Shown here in pieces: positions 1 to 5,974 of a stretch of 6,967 bases of DNA (position 1 is the first letter of the stretch; every line of letters begins with the position of its first letter). Location of the stretch: positions 1 to 6,967 of the forward strand of contig SKZG01000064.1 of assembly GCA_007127495.1 (NCBI GenBank), read 5' to 3'. The position numbers and the translations under genes were made by a program. Below the pieces are notes generated by a model that did no database searches, was not told the origin of the DNA, and saw only the letters and a program-made list of their open reading frames with translations. The stretch comes from Planctomycetales bacterium. GTDB lineage: Bacteria > Planctomycetota > Planctomycetia > Pirellulales > Thermoguttaceae.

Positions 1-1053
1 GCGCGCGCGAAAGAAGCCCTCGCCGAAGGCCGCGTCAACCGTGGCGTGGCGCTGCTCAGCGGCGCCGCCGTGGCCCAAGACGACGACGCGGCGGCGGAGG
101 TGCTCGATACGCTGAGGTGGTCACCGGCGCTGAAGCGACCGATGCTTGCCACCCGCTGGGGAATCGCCGTGCTGACCGGGGCCCCGACCGGTGCATGGCA
201 AGGGCGGCCGCCGGAGCAGGCCGTCCACCCCGAGGGCCACCACCCGCCACACGCCGGCGAGCCAGCCGCCGCGCCGCAGCCCGGCGCGGGCGGGCCCCTG
301 GAGTTCTGGCATCACGTCGTCGGCTTGCCCTTGGCCCAGAGCCTCGAAAGTCGCATGGCCGAAGGGGCGTTCGGGCAATGGCTCAGCGCGGCGCACATCG
401 CCGCCCATCGGCCCGCCGTCGAGCCGCGGCAACCGCACGGCCCCAACGGCGAGTTCCACGAAGCCCCGCCGGAAAGGGCGGGGCACGTAAACGGCGGCTC
501 GCCGCTGCAAGGCCTCGAGGCCACGGTGGCGCCCGACCTCGACGCGGCGAAACGTTGGGCGGCCGACCAGCACCTCGACGTCCTGATGACCATCGCGGTG
601 ACGCGCGCGCACAGCAGTGCTCGCGGAGTTCCGCAAACCAGCCTGACGGTGAAGATGTTCGACGTCGACAAGGCCCAGGAGTTGTGGAGTTCACGCCCGC
701 TGAACAGCCGGCGCGTGGAGGCGGCCCTTGCCGGGTTGCGGTCCGACGACAATCCGGCCGAGGCATTCGTCGGTAGCGTGCTCCAATTTGTCGATCAGAA
801 TCTTCGCCTGCAAGACATGCCGGCGCTGGAGCCTGCGGTCGTTGCCCGGCGCGCCGAAGCGCTCGCCGCCCGGAAAGCTGCGCATCCCCTGCCGGCGCTT
901 GTGGAGCTGCGCTACTACGCCGCCAAGGGCCTGCTCGACGCTTCCGCCCTCCGGGAGCATTACATCGCAATTCTTGGGCGCCAAGACGGCGTGGAACTGA
1001 CCGCCGACAACGTGGACCTGCGCCGGCAAGTGGTCGAGGGCATGATCCGTTAG
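1..1053 (+). CDS. Unrecognised protein, 5' end outside the window (partial)
   Basis: The frame is open from the first base to the TAG at 1051-1053 (350 residues). A GTG at 46 could in principle be a start, but no Shine-Dalgarno sequence precedes it and the frame continues upstream, so I treat the gene as cut by the window edge. Numbering from the GTG, three parts are visible: an N-terminal segment with an Ala/Asp-rich stretch and the motif LKRPMLATRWGIAVLTG (about 29-45); a low-complexity linker rich in Pro, His, Gly and Ala (about 46-85); and a mostly helical C-terminal half. Residues 176-224 contain alternating hydrophobic strands (DVLMTIAV, TSLTVKMFDVDKAQELWSS). This resembles the strand followed by 'DVxxxxxLW' pattern of some periplasmic lipoproteins of the CsgG/LpoB type, but that is only a shape resemblance. 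I do not recognise the family. The next gene is 246 bp downstream with its own promoter, so the two are probably separate units. Confidence 0.72.
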   Translation, partial: ARAKEALAEGRVNRGVALLSGAAVAQDDDAAAEVLDTLRWSPALKRPMLATRWGIAVLTGAPTGAWQGRPPEQAVHPEGHHPPHAGEPAAAPQPGAGGPLEFWHHVVGLPLAQSLESRMAEGAFGQWLSAAHIAAHRPAVEPRQPHGPNGEFHEAPPERAGHVNGGSPLQGLEATVAPDLDAAKRWAADQHLDVLMTIAVTRAHSSARGVPQTSLTVKMFDVDKAQELWSSRPLNSRRVEAALAGLRSDDNPAEAFVGSVLQFVDQNLRLQDMPALEPAVVARRAEALAARKAAHPLPALVELRYYAAKGLLDASALREHYIAILGRQDGVELTADNVDLRRQVVEGMIR

Positions 1054-1203
1054 AAGCCCGGGCTATCGCATCCACTTCAGCCAAAGCGAACACGGAAGAG
1101 AGTCGTGCCGCGCCAACTCTCGATTTTTCCGTCCCCATCTTTCTGTCCGCCCTTCCGCGGCTAGGCAATCGTGCGGACCACGCAACCAATAACGCGGGGG
1201 GCA

Positions 1204-1233
1204 TTGGTGTCGGCCAGTGCGCTGGGTTATAAT
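1204..1233 (+). promoter_or_regulatory. Sigma70-like promoter of the VWA gene
   Basis: TTGGTG at 1204-1209 and a perfect TATAAT at 1228-1233 are separated by 18 bp, which predicts a transcript start near 1240 and a leader of about 60 nt before the ATG at 1300. The -10 hexamer stands out in an otherwise GC-rich gap. The call rests on consensus matching only; there is no extended -10 TG. Confidence 0.6.
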
Positions 1234-1299
1234 GGGAGCAGCCGTTCACGGGACAGTACCCCGGTAGCGGTTATCTGAAATCACTGGGGGAAGCTCGGC

Positions 1300-3483
1300 A
1301 TGGCCACCAACCGCACGCAGGGCGAAATGCATTCTGATGCGGCTTTCACAGATTCGGCACGCAGCGCCGGGTCAACGGAGTTCCCAGTCGCTCCGCCGCC
1401 GCCTCCGGCCACTGCACCGCCTCCGGTAACTGCTCCGCCCCCGGCCACTGCACCGCCTCCGGTAACTGCTCCGCCCCCGGCCGCTTCACCGCCGCTTCGT
1501 CCTGCAGAGAAGCCGCCCTCGGTGGCCAAGCCGCCGGCAGCCGGCCCGCTGCCGAACCAGGCCCTCGAAGCAAGCCGCCCGCAGGAACCTTCCCCCGGTG
1601 CCCCGCCGCTGAATCTGCGGGCCGTCGCGAGGCGGGCCGGCGCGTTCCTCATCTCGATGGTGTTCCATTTGCTGCTGTTGATCGGGCTGGCCCTCTGGTC
1701 GATTCCGGATTCGGGCAGGCTGGTGTCGAACATCCTCGTGGCCGAAGCCGACTACGAGCCCGACGAAACGCTGGAAACCGTCGTGCTTGAAGAGTCGACC
1801 GAGGCGGCCACCGAGTTGAACTTCGCCGCGCAAAGCAGCGCGGCGTTCGGCGCCGCCGGCCTCCTGGTCGCGCAACCGGTGCTCGACACCTCGTTTGTCG
1901 AAACCAGGGGCGAGGGCCCAACGGTGGAACTCGACAACTCGCTGGCCCGCCTGCCCACCGCCGGGACCCTGCTGAGCGAGCTGCCCGAAGGCTACGTCGG
2001 CACCGGCCGCGTGGTGGTCGACGACGCCGGCCAGGCCTTGGACCGGATCACGCAGGAAATCATCTGGATGCTCGAATCGTCAAAGGTGCTGTTGATTTGG
2101 CTGTTCGACGAATCGGAAAGCCTGACGTTCTCGAAGCAGGAGATTCGCGAACGGATCGGGCGGGTGTACGAGGAACTGGGCCTTTCCGACAAAGCGGCAG
2201 GCGACGCGCTGCTCTCGTCGGTCGCCAGTTACGGCGAACGGTTCACCATGCACACCGCCCGACCCACTCACGACGTGGCCGAGCTGCGCGCGGCGATCGA
2301 CCGCATCCCGATCGACCCGACGGGCCTGGAGAAGCAGCACCAGGCGATCGTTCAGGCCGTCGCCGCGCACCGGAAGTTTGCCACCGCGGGGCGCCGCAAA
2401 TTGGCCATGATCCTCGTGACCGCCAAGAGCGGCGAAACCGAGGACAAACGGTACCTGGAGGCCGCCATCGACGAGGCCAAGCGCTCGCGATGCACCGTCT
2501 TCGTGCTGGGCCGCGAGGCCGTGTTCGGCTATCCCTACGCACTGATGCGGTGGAAGCATCCTCAAACGCTGCGCACCCACTGGATACCCATCAACCGCGG
2601 CCCGGAAACCGCCTTCGTGGAGCAGCTCCAAACCAACGGCTTGTATCGGCGCGAGGACGCGTTCCCCAGCGGCTTCGGTCCCTATGAGCAATCGCGGATC
2701 GCGTACCAGACCGGCGGCATCTTCTTCATGCTGCCCAGCGTGGAAACCAACGTGGTGCGCGGCGAGAACCGCCGCTACGAACTCGAAGCGATGCGCGGCT
2801 ACCGGCCCGACCTCCGCAACCGCGAAGCCATCATCCGCGATCGCACGATGAGCGAACTCCGCCAGGTGATTTACGCCATCATCATTCGCGACCTGAATCC
2901 GTACGATGAGCAGGCACGCAAGATTGTCCAAATGCGACGCTACTTCTCGCCCGATTTCGAACGGTTCAAAGAGCAGGTTGCCGTCGAACTGGCCAAGGCC
3001 AAGGTCTATGTGACGTACCTCGACGCGGCGGTGAAAAAGCTCGATGCCATTCGCTGGCTCCGCAGTGAGGAGCCCGAAATGCGTTGGCGGGCGAACTACG
3101 ACCTCCTGTACGCCCAGCTCCTCGCGTACAAGGTGCGCCTGTTCGAGTACGGCGCCTTCCTGGAGGAGTTCGTCCGGAACCCGCAAGTCGTGCCCAGGAC
3201 CAAACAGTCGCAATGGCTCGGAGCCACGCGAACCGTCACGCTCCAGCACTGGCGGATCGGCACCCGAAAGCAAATGCTCACGGCCGACCTGACGGGGCCG
3301 ACGCTCGCGCGAGCGAACGAACTGTTGGCCGAGGTGGCGAAGAACCATCCGGGCACGCCCTGGGCCGCCCGCGCTGAATGGGAAAAGCGCCGGGGGTACG
3401 GAGTCACCCTGCGCCCGCACTACGAAGGCCCGTACCGCGAAATCCCCAAGGGCGAGAAACGCATCCCCATCCCCAAGTTGTAG
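1300..3483 (+). CDS. Membrane-anchored VWA-domain protein with proline-rich N-terminus
   Basis: This 727-residue protein probably acts at the cytoplasmic membrane with its VWA domain outside. The ATG at 1300 has GGGGGAAG at 1286-1293, six bases upstream. Residues 31-102 are dominated by Pro and Ala (APPPVTAPPPAT type). A single hydrophobic segment spans about 113-135 (AGAFLISMVFHLLLLIGLAL), preceded by Arg107, Arg111 and Arg112, which predicts the tail inside and the rest outside. An acidic stretch follows (about 149-172). The VWA domain runs from about 262 to 405: strand VLLIWLF, then the MIDAS motif DESES (Asp270, Ser272, Ser274), a DPTG loop (339-342), and strand LAMILVT, where the usual Asp is Ala375. 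The C-terminal 300 residues are charged and probably helical, ending with HPGTPWA (683-689), a motif like those in TPR-type repeats. Planctomycetes have many such VWA membrane proteins, but I cannot name a function. It converges on purH. Confidence 0.88.
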   Translation: MATNRTQGEMHSDAAFTDSARSAGSTEFPVAPPPPPATAPPPVTAPPPATAPPPVTAPPPAASPPLRPAEKPPSVAKPPAAGPLPNQALEASRPQEPSPGAPPLNLRAVARRAGAFLISMVFHLLLLIGLALWSIPDSGRLVSNILVAEADYEPDETLETVVLEESTEAATELNFAAQSSAAFGAAGLLVAQPVLDTSFVETRGEGPTVELDNSLARLPTAGTLLSELPEGYVGTGRVVVDDAGQALDRITQEIIWMLESSKVLLIWLFDESESLTFSKQEIRERIGRVYEELGLSDKAAGDALLSSVASYGERFTMHTARPTHDVAELRAAIDRIPIDPTGLEKQHQAIVQAVAAHRKFATAGRRKLAMILVTAKSGETEDKRYLEAAIDEAKRSRCTVFVLGREAVFGYPYALMRWKHPQTLRTHWIPINRGPETAFVEQLQTNGLYRREDAFPSGFGPYEQSRIAYQTGGIFFMLPSVETNVVRGENRRYELEAMRGYRPDLRNREAIIRDRTMSELRQVIYAIIIRDLNPYDEQARKIVQMRRYFSPDFERFKEQVAVELAKAKVYVTYLDAAVKKLDAIRWLRSEEPEMRWRANYDLLYAQLLAYKVRLFEYGAFLEEFVRNPQVVPRTKQSQWLGATRTVTLQHWRIGTRKQMLTADLTGPTLARANELLAEVAKNHPGTPWAARAEWEKRRGYGVTLRPHYEGPYREIPKGEKRIPIPKL
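1405..1476 (+). repeat. Perfect 36-bp tandem duplication in coding DNA
   Basis: Bases 1405-1440 and 1441-1476 are identical over 36 bp with no gap. A third, degenerate start of the unit (CCGGCCGCTTCACC) follows at 1477-1490. The unit is itself two diverged 18-bp halves, coding PATAPP then PVTAPP. It lies in frame inside the proline-rich tail of the VWA protein, so each copy adds 12 residues without disturbing the frame. Confidence 0.95.
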
Positions 3484-3497
3484 GCGCGCGGCGCGCC
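3483..3497 (+). terminator. Weak terminator-like GC hairpin after the VWA gene
   Basis: Directly at the stop codon, GGCGCG (3483-3488) can pair with CGCGCC (3492-3497) around a 3-nt loop. No T-run follows, so intrinsic termination is doubtful. It may simply be a GC-rich palindrome at the 3' end. Confidence 0.22.
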
Positions 3498-3553
3498 CTA
3501 GCCCGCACCATTCATCTACGTGGCGTGGGTCCAGGTCGCGTCATTCGATGGTG

Positions 3554-3574
3554 GGGCCGCACAACCCGCAGCCC
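3554..3574 (-). terminator. Possible terminator hairpin downstream of purH
   Basis: Read on the minus strand, about 33 nt after the purH stop, an 8-bp stem GGGCTGCG / TGCGGCCC forms around a 5-nt loop. Two of the pairs are G-U, and they become mismatches on the opposite strand, so the structure favours purH-strand RNA. No U-tract follows. It lies in the 124-bp convergent gap where purH transcription should end. Confidence 0.28.
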
Positions 3575-3607
3575 GTCCAAATCGGCCAGTTACTGATTCG
3601 CGGGCCC

Positions 3608-5176
3608 TTAATGCTTGAAATGCCGCCGCCCGGTAAAGATCATGCTCAGGCCGTGGCGGTTGCAGGTGTGGATTGCGTCGGCGTCTTTTTTGGAACCGCC
3701 GGGCTGGATGACGGCGGTGACGCCGGCGGCGGCGGCCTGCTCGATCGAGTCGGGGAAGGGGAAGAAGGCATCGCTGGCCAGCACGGCGCCGGTCACGCGA
3801 TCGCCCGCCTTCTTGACCGCAATTTCAACCGAGTCCACCCGGCTCATCTGCCCGGCGCCGGCGCCGAGCAGCGTGCGGTCCTTCGCGATGACAATCGCGT
3901 TGCTCTTGACGTGGCGGACCATAGCCCAGGCGAAGCGCAGGTCGGCCATTTGCTGTTCGTCAGGCTGCGTTTCGGTGACCACCTGCCACTCGTTTTCGGG
4001 GTCGGGCAGGACGTCGGCCTGCTGGGCCAGCGCGCCGCCTTCGATGCAGCGATACGACCAGGCCTCCGTGGGAGCTTCCATCGGACCGACCTTGACCAGG
4101 CGGACGTTCGCCTTCCATTTCGGCCGCGTGGTAAGCAACTCGACCGCTTCGACGTCGAAATCGGGCGCGACCATGGCCTCGATGAACAGCCCGGGCTCGC
4201 ACAGCACTTCGGCCGTGGCGGCGTCCACCAGCCGGTTCAACCCCAGCACGGACCCGAATGCGCTGAGCGGATCGCCGGCCATCGCCTGCCGTAGCGCCTC
4301 GGCCGGGGTGGCCGCCTCGGCGGCGCCGCAGGGGTTATTGTGCTTGATCACAACCGCGGCCGGATCGCGGAACCCGCGCACCATCGTCAGCGCGCTGTCC
4401 AGGTCGAGCAAGTTGTTGTAGGACAGTTCCTTGCCGTGAATTTGCATGGCCGAAACGAGGTTGGCCCCCGAGGGCTGCGCCACGGCGTACAATGCGGCCT
4501 GCTGGTGCGGGTTTTCGCCGTAGCGAAGCGCGGCGCGGCGGCGCAGCGCGAGGTGAACGGTGCCCGGAAATGGGCCCTCGGCCTTCGCGCCGACGAAGAA
4601 GTCGGCAATGGCCCGATCGTATCGTGCCGTGTGGTCGAACGCCTCGGCGGCCAGCTTGCGTCGGAGTTCGGACGTGGTGCAGCCGTGCGCCTTCACCTGC
4701 TCGAGAATCTCGCCGTACTGCTCCGTCTTGGTGGCGATGGTAGCGAAAGCATGATTCTTGGCCGCGGCGCGAACCATGGTCGGCCCGCCGATGTCGATCT
4801 GCTCGATCGCCTCGTCGAACGTGACGTCTTCGCGCGCAACGGTCGTCTCGAACGGATACAGGTTCACCACCACCAACTCGAATGTGACGATGCCGTGCTC
4901 GGTCAGCGCGATCATATCGTCCGGGCGATCGTGCCGGCACAAGATGCCGCCGTGGACCGCCGGATGGAGGGTCTTCAGCCGCCCATCCATCATCTCGGGG
5001 AACCCGGTGTATTGGGCGATGTCGCGCACGGCGATTCCTTCACTTTCCAGGTGGCGCCGCGTGCCCCCGGTGCTGAAGATTTCCACGCCGCACTCGAGAA
5101 GGCCCCGGGCGAACCCGGCCAGGCCCAGTTTATCGCTCACACTAATCAAAGCACGCCGGATGGGTGGTGATTGCAT
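3608..5176 (-). CDS. purH: Bifunctional AICAR formyltransferase / IMP cyclohydrolase
   Basis: This cytosolic enzyme catalyses the last two steps of purine synthesis: it formylates AICAR with 10-formyl-tetrahydrofolate, then closes the ring to IMP. The 522 residues match the usual length of about 510-530. The N-terminal cyclohydrolase domain (to about 200) shows SVSDKLGL (12-19), STGGT (35-39), RLKTLHPAVHGGIL (66-79), NLYPF (105-109) and IDIGGPTMVRAAAKN (127-141). By comparison with known enzymes, Lys68, Tyr107, Asp128 and Lys140 are the likely active-site residues. The transferase domain shows RYGENPHQ (218-225), LSYNNLLDLDSA (251-262), KHNNPCG (278-284, with the catalytic Lys-His pair 278-279), SAFGS (305-309), KSNAI (424-428) and the C-terminal FTGRRHFKH. 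The ATG is preceded by TGAGGT (minus strand, 5185-5190), 8 nt upstream. It appears complete and intact. A co-directional BON gene lies 109 bp upstream. Confidence 0.98.
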   Translation of the reverse strand: MQSPPIRRALISVSDKLGLAGFARGLLECGVEIFSTGGTRRHLESEGIAVRDIAQYTGFPEMMDGRLKTLHPAVHGGILCRHDRPDDMIALTEHGIVTFELVVVNLYPFETTVAREDVTFDEAIEQIDIGGPTMVRAAAKNHAFATIATKTEQYGEILEQVKAHGCTTSELRRKLAAEAFDHTARYDRAIADFFVGAKAEGPFPGTVHLALRRRAALRYGENPHQQAALYAVAQPSGANLVSAMQIHGKELSYNNLLDLDSALTMVRGFRDPAAVVIKHNNPCGAAEAATPAEALRQAMAGDPLSAFGSVLGLNRLVDAATAEVLCEPGLFIEAMVAPDFDVEAVELLTTRPKWKANVRLVKVGPMEAPTEAWSYRCIEGGALAQQADVLPDPENEWQVVTETQPDEQQMADLRFAWAMVRHVKSNAIVIAKDRTLLGAGAGQMSRVDSVEIAVKKAGDRVTGAVLASDAFFPFPDSIEQAAAAGVTAVIQPGGSKKDADAIHTCNRHGLSMIFTGRRHFKH

Positions 5177-5232
5177 CGTTGCTTACCTCACAAGAAAATG
5201 GGAGTTTGTCCTAACCTTTATGTCCAAGAGTT

Positions 5233-5253
5233 CCTCGCCGAACATCTGCGAGG
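5233..5253 (-). other. Stem-loop in the purH 5' region (BON-purH gap)
   Basis: CCTCGC and GCGAGG form a perfect 6-bp stem with a 9-nt loop, in the middle of the 109 bp between the BON stop and the purH start. No U-tract follows on the minus strand, so it is not a standard intrinsic terminator. It might limit read-through or stabilise a processed purH transcript. I found no good separate promoter for purH in this gap. Confidence 0.4.
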
Positions 5254-5285
5254 GTCGTTCGCCGGGAGGGAAGCGGCACGCACAG

Positions 5286-5516
5286 CTACCGAACGTGAAT
5301 CGAGTTGACCACGTCGATTTCATGGGATACGGACCGCACCACCTCCTGGGCCAACTGCTTGTAGTAGAAGCTGGATACGGATCCCGAAATCAACAGGGCA
5401 TCCTGCACCGGCTCCACCTGAAGTTCGCGGAGTTCGTAAAAGGGACTGCTTCTCAGCGCAAGTTGAACCTGCGGTTGCACCTCGTGTGCCGTAGACATGG
5501 CTACCAGAGCTTCCAT
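5286..5516 (-). CDS. Small stand-alone BON-domain protein
   Basis: About 76 residues, nearly all one BON domain: an N-terminal helix (VQLALRSSPFYELREL), a strand around LQVEPVQDALLISGSVSSF with the conserved Gly of the 'L.G.V.S' turn, a helix (YYKQLAQEVVRSV) and a last strand (IDVVNSIHVR). BON domains are generally taken to bind lipids or envelope components, and usually occur in periplasmic or multi-domain proteins. No signal peptide is visible here, so the location is unclear. Start choice: the frame stays open up to an ATG at 5723, but that extension has no domain character and a promoter lies inside it (5581-5609), which argues for a start at 5516 or at 5498. The ATG at 5498 has GGAAG 11 nt upstream; the one at 5516 has no clear Shine-Dalgarno. 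It may be co-transcribed with purH. Confidence 0.72.
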   Translation of the reverse strand: MEALVAMSTAHEVQPQVQLALRSSPFYELRELQVEPVQDALLISGSVSSFYYKQLAQEVVRSVSHEIDVVNSIHVR

Positions 5517-5535
5517 AAGTGGTTGAGTGTTCGGT

Positions 5536-5596
5536 CGGGAAGCGCGCGAACGCCGCGCGCAACCAACGCAGCCATACCCTATTGAAACGCTTCCCG
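5536..5596 (-). promoter_or_regulatory. Nine-bp inverted repeat around the BON promoter and leader
   Basis: CGGGAAGCG (5536-5544) and its exact complement CGCTTCCCG (5588-5596) are separated by 43 bp, with arm centres 52 bp apart. One arm sits in the spacer between the -35 and -10 boxes and the other in the transcribed leader. The spacing is close to five helical turns, which would suit a paired operator. That is inference from geometry only. Confidence 0.35.
5542..5560 (-). other. Strong GC hairpin in the BON leader
   Basis: GCGCGCG (5542-5548) and CGCGCGC (5554-5560) form a perfect 7-bp all-GC stem with a 5-nt loop. It lies between the predicted transcript start (near 5574) and the ATG at 5516, so a leader RNA would carry it 25-45 nt upstream of the start codon. 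It shares three bases with the 5536-5544 repeat arm. Confidence 0.5.
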
Positions 5597-5609
5597 GCCA
5601 ATCCGTCAA
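5581..5609 (-). promoter_or_regulatory. Sigma70-like promoter of the BON gene (possibly BON-purH)
   Basis: On the minus strand, TTGACG (5604-5609, five of six matches to consensus) and TTCAAT (5581-5586, four of six) are separated by exactly 17 bp. The predicted start is near 5574, giving a leader of about 58 nt to the ATG at 5516. It lies inside the longest open frame of the BON gene and so supports the shorter protein. Confidence 0.5.
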
Positions 5610-5706
5610 CCCTGCTCGCCGGTTTCCGGCCTGGTCGGTCCTGGGCCATGCCGGGTCGATGGCTTCTGGGCCGAGGGCACCCCTGGCGGGCTTGCCCGAC
5701 ACGCGA

Positions 5707-5712
5707 TAGAAT
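5707..5712 (+). promoter_or_regulatory. -10-like box, candidate aldolase promoter
   Basis: TAGAAT matches the -10 consensus at five of six positions. The best -35 partner is poor: CTGGCG at 5683-5688 with an 18-bp spacer, three of six. If used, transcription would start near 5719 and leave a leader of about 255 nt. No better promoter was found nearer the aldolase start. Confidence 0.28.
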
Positions 5713-5957
5713 GCGGCCTTCAATCAACGCTCTCGCCTCGCGCGTTACCATCGACGAGTGCGTTTGAAAACGGGGGCCGTCACCCGAATGGGGGAGTTGG
5801 TGCCCCGAGCGGCAGAACAAATGGGGGTTTCACCACCTCTTTTTGGAGATCGTTAACCGTCCCGCCCGAGTGCGGTATCCCCATCGTGGCCAAGTTGTCT
5901 GCGGGGAACTGGCATCGCACGCAGCAAACGATACCGGCGGGGTTTTCACGTTGTTAC

Positions 5958-5962
5958 AGGAG
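5958..5962 (+). promoter_or_regulatory. Ribosome binding site that fixes the aldolase start
   Basis: AGGAG lies 12 nt before the ATG at 5975. The frame stays open back to a TTG at 5843, but those extra 44 residues have no resemblance to aldolases, whereas the protein from 5975 begins with the expected first strand and helix. Confidence 0.6.
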
Positions 5963-5974
5963 AACTTGGAAGTC

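Larger units (their letters stand above)
5517..5974. other. 458-bp divergent intergenic region between the BON and aldolase genes
   Basis: No convincing gene is present: open frames run through it on both strands but show no family resemblance, no plausible ribosome binding site and only composition-driven Arg/Pro/Gly content. It holds the BON promoter and leader hairpin (5536-5609), a small GCCGG-TTT-CCGGC hairpin (5618-5630), a TAGAAT -10-like box on + (5707-5712), two AATGGGGG copies (5787 and 5820) and the aldolase ribosome binding site (5958-5962). The aldolase leader is therefore probably long, up to about 255 nt. Confidence 0.6.

Noticed and set aside
1055..1064. AGCCCGGGCT palindrome just after the first gene
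   Set aside because: No usable loop and no T-run, so not a terminator; could only be a chance palindrome.
383..1249. 288-codon open frame on - across the first gene and the following gap
   Set aside because: Arg/Pro/Ala-rich translation typical of a shadow frame; it runs through the VWA promoter and has no good ribosome binding site.
2080..3420. 446-codon open frame antisense to the VWA gene
   Set aside because: It mirrors a well-supported gene in GC-rich DNA where stop codons are rare; the translation shows no family motifs.
3506..3553. CACCAT / ATGGTG 6-bp inverted repeat in the convergent gap
   Set aside because: The loop is 36 nt and the arms are short; expected by chance.
4340..5170. 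276-codon open frame on + opposite purH
   Set aside because: It overlaps the conserved purH motifs almost entirely and has no features of its own.
5519..5767. 82-codon frame on + in the divergent region
   Set aside because: No Shine-Dalgarno, no recognisable domain, and it crosses the BON promoter and leader.
5711..5767. 18-codon upstream ORF in the aldolase leader
   Set aside because: Its ATG overlaps the -10-like box and has no ribosome binding site.
5843..5974. Extension of the aldolase to a TTG at 5843
   Set aside because: The 44 extra residues do not resemble aldolase and a better ribosome binding site precedes 5975.
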